From NCBI GenBank assembly GCA_907165065.1, contig OU015542.1:1825001-1889000 (forward strand): DNA of 64,000 nucleotides. Reading direction: 5' to 3'. Below are positions 1 to 11,000 of the stretch, one piece after another; position 1 is the stretch's first letter, and every line of letters starts with the position of its first letter. Origin of the DNA: Caprimulgus europaeus. Taxonomy: Eukaryota > Chordata > Aves > Caprimulgiformes > Caprimulgidae. The notes below the pieces were generated by a model that saw only the letters and a list, made by a program, of their open reading frames with translations, had not been told where the DNA came from and made no database searches. Both the position numbers and the translations under genes were made by a program.

Positions 1-440
1 CGCCTGCCCCTCCTCTGCCCCTGGGGAGGAAGTTCCAGACCGCCAGGAGATCTCCTCTCAGTCTCCTCTTCTCCAGGCTGAACAAACCAAGTGCCTTCAG
101 CCTCTCCTCACACCCTTCCCCTCTGAACCCTTCCCCAAAGTTGTGTCCCTCCTCTGGACACTCTCCAGCAGCTTTAGATCCTTTTTCTCCCGTGGTGCCC
201 AAGCTGCCCCCAGTGCTGGAGGTGAGGCCGCCCCAGTGCAGAGCAGAGCGGGACGATCCCCTCCCTGGCCCGGCTCGCAGTGCAGTGCTGGGTGCCCCCA
301 GGACACGGGGGTCCCTCTTGGCTACCACGACACACTGTTGGCTCATGTTCAACTTGCCATGGACCAGAACCCCCAGGTCCCTCTCTGCAGGGCTGCTCTC
401 CAGCCTCTCCTTCCCCAGCTGGGTGGTATCAGCAGCACCT
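1..440 (-). mobile_element. CR1 LINE 3'-region fragment (antisense)
   Basis: In reverse complement this stretch reads like the 3' part of a CR1 retrotransposon. The recognisable phrase 'gttcagcctggagaag' lies at about 65-85, and sequence about tail-less ORF2/3' end of the element follows. It sits in an AP1B1 intron upstream of the first visible exon and continues beyond the left edge of the window. The identification rests on recalled CR1 consensus wording; the boundaries are approximate. Confidence 0.7.
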
Positions 441-603
441 TGCAGCCCTGGCTGGGGTGAGGGTGGCTGCCTCTGCTGACTCTGTGTCTGTAGCCATGAA
501 ATGCTCCTGGTTTCCAAACACCCTGTGGGCTCTGCCAGGCTGGAGAGCACCAAAGGGTTCACTTTGGGTAAACCCCTGAGGTTTTCTTGTCTCCTTAACC
601 CAG

Positions 604-3600
604 GTCTGGCTCCCTGCCATGAAAGCCAAAGGGCTGGAGATCTCTGGTACCTTCAGCCGGCAGGTGGGCTCCATCTCCATGGACCTTGTGCTGACAAACA
701 AAGCCCTGCAGGTCATGTCTGACTTTGCCATCCAGTTCAACCGCAACAGGTGAGGCCCTGGGCTGTGTCAGCAGCCACCAGGGAAGGTGCTGCACGGTGC
801 CTCCGAGCTCAGCACTGGGGTTGTGTGTGGAGGAGGGTGGGAGGAAGGAGCTGCAAGGGCTGGGGACAGCCTCACATGATGACCCTTCTCTCTCTGATGG
901 CTGTGGTGGTGATGATCATCAACCCAAAGCCTCTAAGAAGTTGACTGAAGAGGCTGTTCCTCCATCCCATTACTTGTCCTCCTGGTGAAGTGATTGTTCC
1001 TTTTCACTCAAAGGGACACAACAAGGAGTGGCCCTGAGGGAATGATGTAGGAGCACCAAGAGTGGGTGTGAGGCTCTCCAGGAGGAAGGGCTGAGGTTTT
1101 GGGGGTACCTGTTATTGCCTCAGCGTGGTTCTGGACTGTGCAGGGGCAGCAAGATGAGCTGAGGTGTTCCTGGGGTCTGGGTGGAGGCAGGCAGGGAGTC
1201 CCAAGGTTGGATGGATGGTGCCTTCTGCCATCCCCTGCTGTCCCCCACCCTGACCCCCTGCTCTCCTCGGGTGTTCCCCCAGCTTTGGCCTGGCTCCAGC
1301 AGCTCCTCTCCAGGTCCACGCGCCTCTTGCCCCCAACCAGTCCGTGGAGATCTCCCTTCCACTGAACACTGTGGGCTCTGTCATGAAGATGGACCCTCTG
1401 AACAACCTCCAGGTGAGGAACACCCAGGGATCTCCCCTCCTGGGGAGCTGGGGATGGGGCAGGGGGTGTCCCAGGGTGAGGGCTCCCTTGGGAGAGAGCT
1501 GTGACAGCAGGAACCAGGTGAGAAGAAATGCTCAGCTCATTGTCTCCTCTGCTGTCAGAGCTCAGTCTGACCCCAGCTGGATGTCCAGCTCCATGCAGAC
1601 TGCTTCCTCTGGATGGATGGGATGGGATGGGATGGGATGGGATGGGATGGGATGGGATGGGATGGGATGGGATGGGATGGGATGGGATGGGATGCTCACT
1701 TTGGGAACTGCTCACCTGCTGTAGGGCAGAGGAGTTGTTGATGTCCCCATCTCCTTCTGTCCCTAGGTTGCAGTGAAAAACAACATTGATGTCTTCTACT
1801 TCAGCACCCTGTACCCTCTGCACATCCTCTTCGTGGAGGATGGGAAGATGGGTGAGTGAGGTGGCTGTGGCTCCTGCAAGGTGCACTTCTGCCATCCCAG
1901 CCCCTAAAATCTTCCAGGCCATGTTCCCAGCCCTGGGCACAGAGTGGGGAGCTATGAGGAGCCAGATGTCCCCTACAGACAGGACACTGCCATGCCAGCA
2001 TGACCAAGCTGTGGCTACCTAAGTTGGTCTGAGCCACCTTCTAACTCCTCCCTGCCAGGGAGAGCTTCACTCACTGCTCATTTTGCCTTCTCTGGCACTC
2101 ACCAGCTCTCCCCCGAGCCAGCCTAGCTTGGCCCCCCCAGGGCAGGTGGCTTTCCTGTGGCTGGGTGAGGCTGGTCATGGCATTGTGGCAGGGTGAGATC
2201 CCTTCAGGTGCTGGTGCCGTGGCAGTGTGACCCCTGCAGTGTCCCACCTTTTGGAGCTGGGTGGGGGCAGCCAGTGGCTTCAGTGCTGGTTTTGTTCCTG
2301 GCTGCAGAGCGGCAGATGTTCCTGGCCACCTGGAAGGACATTCCCAACGAGAACGAAGCCCAGTTCCAGATCAAAGACTGTTCCCTCAGTGCAGGTGAGT
2401 CCAAACCCTTTGGAAGAACCCAGCTCAGATCATCCCAGTTAGCCCAGCCTAGACTGGGGGGAGACAGGAGCACCTTCCCCCTGTGCCTACCCTGTACCTC
2501 CAGGAAGGAGCTGCTGCTTTGCTCACTGCTGACTAGTGAAACCTTGACAGCCCCAGAGCTGCTCTGCCCCGTGGGGATGTCCCTGCTGCAGGGGACAGTC
2601 GTGTGCCCACCCTGGCAGATGCTGGTGCAGAGAGGCTGGACTGGATCGTGCTGCCCTGGCGCTGCCCAGCCTCCCCGCAGCCTGTCCTGGCCAGCGTGTG
2701 GGCAGAGGGCCCGTGCTCGCAGGCAGAGTGGGCAGGAGCTGGGGCCAGGCTCCCTGGAGCCTCCTCACTCCCCCAGCTCCTTCTCCAGGAGATTTGGTGC
2801 CAAGTGGGACATAGGCAGGGACAGCCAAGTCCTTTCAGTCCTGCTGGCAGCAGTGAGATGACTTTTGTGGAGCAAAGCGGGGTGGCTCCACTTGTGAATC
2901 GAGCTCTGGGCTGTTCCCTGCCCTCCCAGGAGGACCTGGCAGCCCGGTGGAGTAGAGCCCTGCTCCTGGCTGTGTGGGGACAGCAGGTTTTGGCTGTGCT
3001 GCACCATGAGGAGGAGATGGGGCAGGAGCAGGTCCACAGGGAGATGTTCAGCCCAGTGTCCTGCCTCGAGCAGCCCCTGCAGCAGCTCTCTCCTCCCACC
3101 CAGATGCTGTTAGCAGCAAGCTCCAAGGCAGCAACATCTTCACCATTGCCAAGAGGAACGTGGAGGGTCAGGACATGCTCTACCAGTCCCTGAAGCTCAC
3201 CAACGGCATCTGGGTGCTGGCAGAGCTCAGGATCCAGCCCAGCAATCCCAGCTTCACGGTATGCCCCTTCCCCTGCCTGCCTCCAAAACAGCCCTGAGGC
3301 AGCTCCAAGCCAAGGCTGCTGCCCACCCTGCTGCCCATCCTGCTGCCCACCCTGCTGCCCACCCTGCCTTCACTGCTCTCTGCTTGGAGCTCGTGTCAGG
3401 CTGGGTGGTCAGGCAGGACCCTCCCAGCTGCTGCTGGTGCCCATCCCAGTGTCCCTCTGGCATGGGGAGGGTGACACATGGGCTGTGCTGGCCAGCTGGG
3501 CTCTGCAGCAGCCCTTGGTCCCTGCTGAGCTGCCCTCCCAGCACTAGGGGGGGACACCATGGTGGCAGCTAAAGGACATGGGGAGGTCCCAGCCCACCAA

Positions 3601-4785
3601 CACTTCTCCCTTACAATAAAACCCCCCAAGCCCATCCCCTGGGGTGTGCCCAGCTCTGCCTGTGGCGCTGGGCAGCTGCCACCAGCCTCAGAGCAGGGCT
3701 CTGTCCTCGTGCCAGGCGTGAGCCAGCCCCGTGCCCCGCTTTCCCCGTCCCCACTGTCCTCACAGCCGTTTTCCCTTGGGTTGGGGTGAGCTGTGGTGCC
3801 TGGACTCACCTCTCTGTCTGTCTCCGTCCCTGCCGCTGCCTGCCCTCGCCGCCCTGCCCGCTCTTGCAGGATTTGGAGGTTAGCAGACTGGTTTTTCCCC
3901 CGGCTTTGGGCTGTCTCTGCCTGCTGCCTGGTTCTTTTTCCCCTGAAAGGGTTTTACCTGCCTGTCTCTTGGTGCCTCTCCCCCCTGGCAGGGCTGGCAC
4001 GGGGCCAGCACTGAGTGGAGGTGAACATTTCACCAGGAGGCTCAGGGTGTCCCCAGCACCCTCCCAGGCTCGTTTAGGATGGGGATCACTGCACATCCTT
4101 ATCCTGGAGGGTTCCCTGCTCAGGAGCCCTGTGCTGAGCTCTCCCCGCTCGCCTGCAGGCTGAGCAGCTCCTTCAGCTCAGAGTCCTTTAATCTTTAATC
4201 ACATAACTGAAGGGAACTTGTGCCCCCTGGGAGGGGAAGGTGCCTGGGGGGAACCCCTCACCCTCGAGCTACGGGCAGTGACTCCAACCCCAAGAGACCA
4301 AGCGTGTGTGTGCCTCTGCCTGTCCCCCTGTCCCCCTGCCTCTCCCCTGTCCCCCTGCCTGTCCCCCTGCCTGCCCCCCTGCCTGCCCCCTGTCCCCCTG
4401 CCTGCCCCCTGTCCCCTTGCCTGCCCCCCTGCCTGTCCCCCCGTCCCCCTGCCTGTCCCCCTGCCCCCTGCCTGTCCCCCTGTCCCTCTGCCTGTCCCCC
4501 TGCCTGCACTGCATGTCCTCAGCCCAGGGAGAGCATTTAGGGGACTCGTTGCCTTTTGATATCATTTTATCCAGCTGAAATAAGGAGCTGAGGTCACCCC
4601 CTGCCCCATGGAGGGGGGGATGCTGCAGCATGCAGGGCTCTGTGCTTTGGGGCTGGTGGCTCACCGGTGTGGGACCAGGTGCCATGACAACCCCCCTCCT
4701 CTCCCCACAGCTGTCCCTGAAATGCCGAGCGCCGGAGGTGTCCCAGTACATCTACCAAGCCTACGAGACCATCCTGAAGAACTGA
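604..4785 (+). CDS. AP1B1: AP-1 complex subunit beta-1, C-terminal exons (5'-partial)
   Basis: This is the beta-adaptin of the AP-1 clathrin adaptor, which sorts cargo at the trans-Golgi network and endosomes. The window holds the C-terminal appendage (ear) part. Exons are 604-749, 1283-1412, 1767-1851, 2308-2394, 3104-3258, 3870-3878 (a 9-nt microexon) and 4711-4785 with stop TGA at 4783-4785. All have AG acceptors and GT donors and join in one frame, giving 228 residues. Diagnostic strings are LEISGTFSRQVGSISMDL, NNIDVFYFSTLYPLHILF, TWKDIPNENEAQFQI, KRNVEGQDMLYQSLKLTNG, and the end YQAYETILKN. The end matches AP1B1 better than its paralogue AP2B1 (YQVYDSILKN). The hinge, trunk and start codon lie outside the window. 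Finding the gene beside GAS2L1 and EWSR1, as on human 22q12, supports AP1B1. Confidence 0.97.
1605..1695 (+). repeat. GGGAT pentanucleotide microsatellite
   Basis: About sixteen near-perfect GGGAT/GGATG pentamers lie in the AP1B1 intron between the exons ending at 1412 and starting at 1767. The same pentamer family reappears at 26.82-26.99 kb inside EWSR1. Confidence 0.95.
3315..3368 (+). repeat. 12-bp tandem repeat
   Basis: Four copies of the unit ctgctgcccacc (one with catc) begin shortly downstream of the AP1B1 exon ending at 3258. The rest of this intron up to the microexon shows no recognisable gene. Confidence 0.85.
3870..3878 (+). CDS. AP1B1: AP1B1 9-nt microexon (Asp-Leu-Glu)
   Basis: Nine bases, gatttggag, lie between a pyrimidine-rich acceptor (ctcttgcag, 3861-3869) and a gttagc donor at 3879. 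The exon is phase 0 on both sides, so it can be included or skipped without changing frame. It adds DLE between the FT ending exon 3104-3258 and the LSLKCRAPEVSQ exon at 4711. Mammalian AP1B1, from memory, carries the same TDLELSLKC sequence that AP2B1 lacks. That agreement makes a chance match unlikely. Confidence 0.9.
4306..4506 (+). repeat. Cytosine-rich minisatellite (TGTCCCCCTGCC-type)
   Basis: About 200 bases of degenerate 8-12 bp units (tgtccccctgcc, tgcccccctgcc) lie in the last AP1B1 intron, about 200 bases before the final exon acceptor. Open frames in all three forward frames here are products of the repeat and are not coding. Confidence 0.9.
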
Positions 4786-5116
4786 GGTGCAGCCTGTCCT
4801 CCTCCTCCTCCTCCTCCTCCCTTGCCTGCCTGAGGAAGCAGGGCAGGACCCGTGTGCATGTCTCCTCTCCTTCCTACCAAGGAACCAGCCCCTGGGAACG
4901 TCCCTCCAGCCCCAGGGCTCTGAGAATGGAGCTGGTGATCCCATCTCTGCTGGGGTTGGGGTGGGTGGAGGAGGTCGGGGTGGGGGGGGTCCCAGCCAGT
5001 CCCTGCATCCCTGTAGAAATCTGTGTGTGAGTAAGGCCGTGTCCTCCTCGCTGGTGTCGCCCCAAGAGCCCAGTTCCACTCCCCACATCCCTGTGACTGG
5101 TTGGTTTTTTATGTCA

Positions 5117-5514
5117 CCCTGGGTGGGGGCTGCTCTCCTCCTCCCACCCTGTGTGGGGGCTGCTCTCCTCCTCCCACCCTGCGTGGGGGGCTGCTCTCCT
5201 CCTCCCACCCTGTGTGGGGGCTGCTCTCCTCCTCCCACCCTGTGTGGGGCTGCTCTCCTCCTCTCCTCCCACCCTGTGTGGGGCTGCTCTCCTCCTCTCC
5301 TCCCACCCTGTGTGGGGGCTGCTCTCCTCCTCCCACCCTGCGTGTGGGGGCTGCTCTCCTCCTCTCCTCCCACCCTGCATGGGGGCTGCTCTCCTCCTCC
5401 CACCCTGCCTGGGGACTGCTCTCCTCCCACCCTGCTCTCCTCCTCCCACCCTGCGTGGGGACTGCTCTCCTCCTCCCACCCTGCGTGGGGGCTGCTCTCC
5501 TCCTCCCACCCTGC
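5117..5514 (+). repeat. ~30-bp minisatellite in the AP1B1 3'UTR
   Basis: About a dozen copies of a unit of the form tgggggctgctctcctcctc followed by ccaccctgtg, with length variants containing an extra ctcct. The + strand is pyrimidine-rich with G clusters, and it would be transcribed as part of the AP1B1 mRNA. Confidence 0.95.
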
Positions 5515-6160
5515 AGCAATCCCCCTCTCTGCTGGCTCCCACCTGCCCAGGCTGGTGGCTGGTGAAGGGTTCAGCACCTCGGGGTTCGCTCTGAGCCTGT
5601 TGGGTGCTGATCGGAGCCCCGGGTGCTGTGGGGTTGGGTGGCTCCTGCTCTGGGTGCCCCTGAGGCTCAGGGCTTGGTGCATCCTGGAGCTGGTGGGAAA
5701 TGAATTTGGCTTCTTCTTTCGCTTCTGGTGGCTCCAGAGGTTCTTCCTCTGTTCCTCATCCTCCTGGAGAAGGTCTCTCCTCCATCTGCTCTGTTTCCAC
5801 AGGCCATAGAAAGGCCTGGAGATGTCAAATTTGAGTGTGTGCAGTAAAAAAAAAGGGCTTTTCCCCTCTGTAGGGCTCACACTTGCCCCACCCAGCCCCT
5901 GCTGCAATGCCAGGAGGGCTCTGAGCATCAACTCACCCCCAGCAGCACCCCCCAGCCCCACACCTCCCTCTCCTCCCCGTTATCACCCATGGGTGCTGGA
6001 GAGGACGTGCCACCTCCCCCTGCGGTGACACTACTCGTTTCTCCCTTTCCCCCAGAAATAAAGCCATGGGGCTCCCCTAACCAGAAGCACTGGGTGCAGG
6101 AAATCCCTAATATATAAAAGAGAAATCTATTGTATGCTCACTTGTTTCAAGGGAACGTTG

Positions 6161-6166
6161 AATAAA
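6161..6166 (+). terminator. AP1B1: AP1B1 polyadenylation signal (AATAAA)
   Basis: Canonical AATAAA in an AT-richer segment at the end of the AP1B1 UTR, with GT-rich sequence downstream. A second AATAAA at 6057-6062 could give a slightly shorter UTR. Confidence 0.8.
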
Positions 6167-6190
6167 GGTGAGATCTGCCCACAGAGCTGC

Positions 6191-7140
6191 TGTCGGGGGG
6201 TGGGGGGGACCCCACGTGTGGTGCCTGAGCCGTGATCCCTAGGGAAGCAGGATGCTGTGAGCTTCCTCTCAGCAGTGTCCTGCCCTCACAGGGAGGAGAT
6301 CAGCCCTCTCTGGTGCTGGTGGCCATGGCCTCTGGCTCAGCAAAGCCTGAAGCAGCAAATTTCCTGGAGCTGGCCCAGGGGAAACAGGACTGGGTGTCTC
6401 TCGGGGACAGGATGGTCCCGGGGGAGGTCAAGCAGCAGCTCTTGGCCTCGTGTTCTGCTCCTGGCTGATGCTGAAGCCTCTGTGGAGCACAGTGCTGGGG
6501 GGACACAGGGCACTGTGTCCTGATCCTCCTGGGGTCATGGACAAGTGCAGAGTCCCCAGGAGGTGCAGGGGGACAGCTCTGGCCCTGGTATGAAGCACCT
6601 TGCTTGGTGCTGGCACCGTGCTGGGTACCAGCTCCCCGCTGGGCACTGGTACTGCTGTGGGGCACCCCATGGGATACCAGCCCCACTCCCAGGGGAGATA
6701 CAGGGCAAGACACCTGGGGACCACAGAGGACACCCTGCTTTGGGAACCCCCCAAGTCACAGTGGGATGCCCACCACCAGCAGCAGGTCTAGACCCCCATG
6801 GTGACCCACACCCTGCCCAGTCCTTGGGCAGCAGCAGGCCATGGCCATCCCTCCCTCGTGAGCAGCTTGTCTGAGGGCTCCTGGTTGCCCCAAAGGTTTT
6901 GGGGACGTGGAGGGGTCCCAGATGTAGCCAGGAGATCCCCATGGCTGCAGTGAGGTGCAGAACATCAGGGCTGAACCTCACCCTGGCTCTTCCCTGCTCC
7001 CAACCCTCCTTGGACCCTGGTGACCCACCCCTGAGCCTTCTTCCCTTGTGCTCAGGGGGGTCTTGTGTCCTTCCTCTCCACCAGCTCCCTCTTGGCATGT
7101 CCCAACCCCCCCCAGGGGTTTTGCACCCCCAGGACAAACA
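6191..7140. other. AP1B1-GAS2L1 convergent intergenic spacer, no gene seen
   Basis: About 1 kb lies between the AP1B1 poly(A) site and the presumed GAS2L1 3' end. I see no conserved open frame, no GTPase P-loop or other Ras motif, no RNA gene and no retroelement. In human, RASL10A occupies this slot. Confidence 0.6.
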
Positions 7141-8009
7141 ACTGGACACGGTGGGTTCAGCTCTGTTGGTCTTTACTGGCTTGGGGAGACATGCAGGGCT
7201 GGAGGGGTTGGGGCCACGGTGGCCCGGGCAGGGGGCTCTACACACAGCCCCATCCCACCTTGGGGACATCAACATGCCACGGACACAGCTGTGGCCAGCT
7301 GGGGGCTGATGGGTGCTGGAAAGGAACTGGCAACCCCCTGCCCCCCAAAAAATACAGGTTGTGACAACAAGCTGCATGTCCCCAAGTCATCTCAGATGTG
7401 GAGAGGAGAGAAGGAGGGGAGAAGAAGAAGGAGAAGGAGAAGGAGAAGAGAACAAGGGAAGGGAGCCAAGAAGAGGACATGAAGAGAAGATGACAAGAGC
7501 AGGATAAGGGGGAGGACAAAGAGAAGATGGACAAAAGAGGAGAAAATGACTTGAAAAGGAAAAGATGACAAGAGGAAGAGAAGGCCAAGAAGAGAGGATG
7601 ACAAAAAAAGGAGAGGAACAAAGAGAAGAGAAGACATGGTCTGAGACACAGATCAGAAGACAAGAGCTGGCTGCTATCCAGCCCTGTTCCCAGCTCTCTG
7701 CTCTGGCCACCACTGTGGCCACACAACGGTCACACCCACGGAGCTGCTCTCCATGGGACTGGGGCACATCCAGTGTCCTCTCTGCCTCGGTGGGGTCCAT
7801 GGGTCCTTGCAGGGCCCAACCCCACCTGCCAACAGTCACCAAGGGCAGGACCGCCGGCCACCCAAGCACCCCGGCTCCACAGCCATCGCCTGCTTGGGGC
7901 CTCTCCACTCAGGTGCCACCACCAGCAGCAGCTCCAGGATGTCCCCAGGGTGGGTGCTGGCGGCTTCTCTCCATCCTTCCTGCCACCCACGGTCACCAAG
8001 GTGGGGGTT
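7141..8009 (-). other. GAS2L1: GAS2L1 3' untranslated region (end uncertain)
   Basis: Sequence downstream of the GAS2L1 stop (TGA, 8010-8012 in complement). No AATAAA or ATTAAA is visible on the - strand here. The best candidate is the variant AGTAAA (tttact on the + strand) near 7161-7166, which would put the 3' end close to 7140. The UTR includes a long pyrimidine tract on the transcript strand (7390-7650 region). Confidence 0.5.
7390..7650. repeat. Polypurine/polypyrimidine tract
   Basis: About 260 bases consist almost only of A and G on the + strand (gaagaaggagaaggag-type units). The GAS2L1 transcript strand is therefore almost pure C/U. Such tracts can form triplex (H-DNA) structures and bind polypyrimidine-tract proteins. 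Confidence 0.9.
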
Positions 8010-11000
8010 TCACGGCCAGGCGTCCTCATCCAGCCCCTCGTGCTCCCGTGGGACCCAGGTGGGCTCCAGGAAGGAGGAGAGGACGCTCTGCAGAGCCCCC
8101 CAGGGCTTGTCCTCTCCAGGCTTGGGGGGCCGGGGGGCTGCCCCACAGCCCCGTGGGGTGGGGATCCGAGAGGGCTTCTTGTGGGGCTGTGTGTCCAGCC
8201 GGGGCTTGGCCCAAGGGCGCGGGGGTGGCGCGGGGAGGGAAGGTACCAGCTCAGGGACCCCCATGTTGGGGTTCTCCTCCATCTCCGTCAGCTCATCCTC
8301 CCCCGGCGCCCAGTCGGTGTCGGACTCGGGGCCACCCCGCGGCTCCCGGGTGTCCCAGGAGGCCGGGAAGCAGCTGCTCTCGTCGGAGGAGCTGGAGAGG
8401 GTTGGCCAGCGCCCCCCGTCCCCTATGTCGGGGGCCAGCGGTGCTGGGGGGCCGTTGGTCCCGCTGCGCCGGCCGTCCTCGGCGGGAGCGCCGTGCTTGC
8501 CAAACACGCTGAGCGAGGACGAGGAGGAGCTGGAGGAGCAATAAGCCGAGTCGGCGGCGGTGCCGGGGGTGGGCACGGGGGGTGCAGGGGGGGTGTCCCC
8601 ATCTTCCAGCTCCTGCATCATCCGCGTGTTGGCCAAGAACTCCTCCTCCAGCCGCCGGAAGATCTGCTGCTCCTGGCCGGGCTCCAGCCACAGCGGCGCC
8701 CGCAGCCGCCGGCCCAGCTCCTCCAGCTCCCGCCGCAAAGCCTCCTCCTCCTCCTCCCCGCCGTCCTGGGGGGCCTCCCCGCGCCCCCCGAAACCCTCCT
8801 CCAGGGAGCAGCGGCGCGGGGCTGCCGGCCGGGCCGGGGTGCGGCTGCGGGCCGGGGGCTCTGCCCGTGCCCACGAGTGCTGCCCGTCGCGCCGGCGGCT
8901 GATGAGCAGCAGCGGCCCGGGAGCGGCGGTGGGGCCGTGGCTGCGGGCCCGCGGCTGGGTACGGCCGGGCCCGTTGGGTACCCGCGAGCGCCCGCGTTCC
9001 TCCGGAGCTGCCCGGCCGCCCGGGGAGGATGCGGGGTCGCGGGGAGGCTGCGAGGGGACCCCCCGGCTGGGGTCTCGGCGATGAGGGGGGACCCCGTCCC
9101 GCGGGCCCGGGGGGCCGCTCTGCGCCGAGGAGGCCGAGGAGTCGCTGTCGCCCGAGCAGCGGCGGGAGCGGGAGGGAGCGGGGTCACGGGGCCTGGGGGG
9201 CACCGGGAGGAGGTTCAGGGGGCTGGGGAGGGGGCAGCGAACCCCATTGCAGCCCCATTGCACCCCTCATTGTTCCCCCCATTGCACCCCCACTGCACCC
9301 CCATTGCAGCCCCCACTGCTTCCCCCGTTGCACCCCCCCTGAAAACCCATCCTGCTCCCCTATTGCCCCCCCATTTCACCCCCATTGTACCACCCATTGC
9401 ACCCCCCATTGCCCCCACACTGCACCCATCACACCCCCCCATTGCACTCCCCATTGCACCCCCACCGCACCCCCTGTTGCACCCCATTGAAAACCCATCA
9501 CACCTCCCTATTGCACCCCCACTGCACCCCCATTTCACCCCCGATTCCCACCAGTTAAACCCCCATTTCACCCCTAATTACCCCCCCAATCCTCCCCCCT
9601 TGCACCCTCTTTCCCGCTCTCCCAGCGCTGCTCCCACTCCCCGCCACCAGGGGGCAGCGCTCCTGGCCTGCCAATCATCAACGAAAGGAGGCGTGTCTAT
9701 TCCAAGCCCCGCCCCACCGGCGCCATGCGCACTGCGCCTGCGCACTGGCAGCGGCGGGAAGAGATGCCCCGGGAAGGGGGGGGAACCCCGGGACCGTGAC
9801 CCCGAGCACCGGTGGGGGGGGTGGGGGGGCCCCGCCGTGGGGAGCCCCGAGCCGTGCCGAGCTCCCTTGCCCGGCACAGGGTGACACCCAGCCGCTGTCC
9901 CCACCCCGCCACCCCCCCAGCAGCACCCACGGGTGCCCCACCTGAGCGTGCCGCCTGCCCGCGCCTCCGCCGGGATCCTGGACGGGCTGGCGGAACCGGG
10001 CAGCGGGGCCGGGCCCCGCCGTGGGGACAAACCCTCCTGCCGGGCGCCGGTCGGTGCCTTCGGGACGCCGCTGTCCCCAACCCCCTTGGGCTGGTGGCCG
10101 CCCCGCTCTGTCCTGCCGTGGCCGCTGTCCCCCCCACCCGAGGAGGGGCCGGTTCCGCGGGGGCGCCGGGGGGTGCTGGGGCTGGAGGTGCGGGACGCGG
10201 GGGAGAAGCCCGGGGTGCGGGGCTGGGGCAGGCGGTGAGCTGGGGACAGAAACACGGGGGGCTGGGGTGGGGGGACACACATCCCTCCCCACGCACCCCC
10301 CCTTATGCCAGGTGCCCCCACCCTTTTCCCAGCCAGGGTTCCCAGGCTGTGAGTTAATTACCCCAGGAATTAATTGGCTGAAACCCCCCTTTTTCTCACT
10401 CCCCAGAGAGCCGGGAGTGGCGAGACCCAGTGAGGTGGGATGGGACTGCCTGGGGGGGTTCCGTCGGTGGTGGGGGGGGTCCGTGGGCCCTGCGGTGTCA
10501 CTCACAGAGGGAGGAGCAGCGACACGGGTCGTGTTTGTCCAGGTAATGTTCCAGTGTGTCCCATCCGCCACCGACACGCACCATGACGTGGCTCCTCAGC
10601 ACCTGCGGACACCCCCGTCAACCCCCCCCGTCACCAAACAGCCACCAAACCTTGGGGGGTGAGTTGGGGAGTAAATTCAGCTCAGAGCCCACCCCACCAT
10701 GGGGTCCCTCGGGGTGGGTCCCCCCCGTGCTGAGGAGCGGGGGTGGGGGTGTGGGTGGGGGTCCCAGCTCTTACCCTGACGAAGATGAGGGTGCTGGAGT
10801 CGCCCACTTTGTATTTCCCCTCCGAGACCTTGACCATGGGGAACTGGGAGGGGCAGGAGCAGCAGCCCAGGATCTCCCGCACCTGCGGGAGGGGAGGGGT
10901 CAGGGGGGGCTGGACCCCCGGCTATAGGGCCAGCCCCTATAGACCAGAGCAGGTGGAGGGGGCTGTATAGAGCCCCCAGGGAGTGGGGGGCTGGCTGTGC

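Larger units (their letters stand above)
4786..6190 (+). other. AP1B1: AP1B1 3' untranslated region
   Basis: After the stop at 4783-4785 no further conserved coding sequence is seen. Two canonical AATAAA hexamers occur at 6057-6062 and 6161-6166, the second followed within 30-40 bases by a G/T-rich stretch suited to cleavage. The mature 3' end is therefore probably near 6180-6190, giving a UTR of about 1.4 kb. It contains the 5.1-5.5 kb minisatellite. Long open frames across the UTR come from that repeat. Confidence 0.8.

Noticed and set aside
4787-5809. 340-codon forward open frame after the AP1B1 stop
   Set aside because: It reads through the 3'UTR minisatellite (repeating SSSHPAWGLL-like units) and shows no similarity to any protein known to me.
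7773-9884. 703-codon forward open frame
   Set aside because: It is antisense to the GAS2L1 last exon and the CCCCATTGCA repeat. GC-rich coding DNA commonly leaves the opposite strand open. The reverse frame carries the conserved GAS2L1 tail with SxIP motifs.
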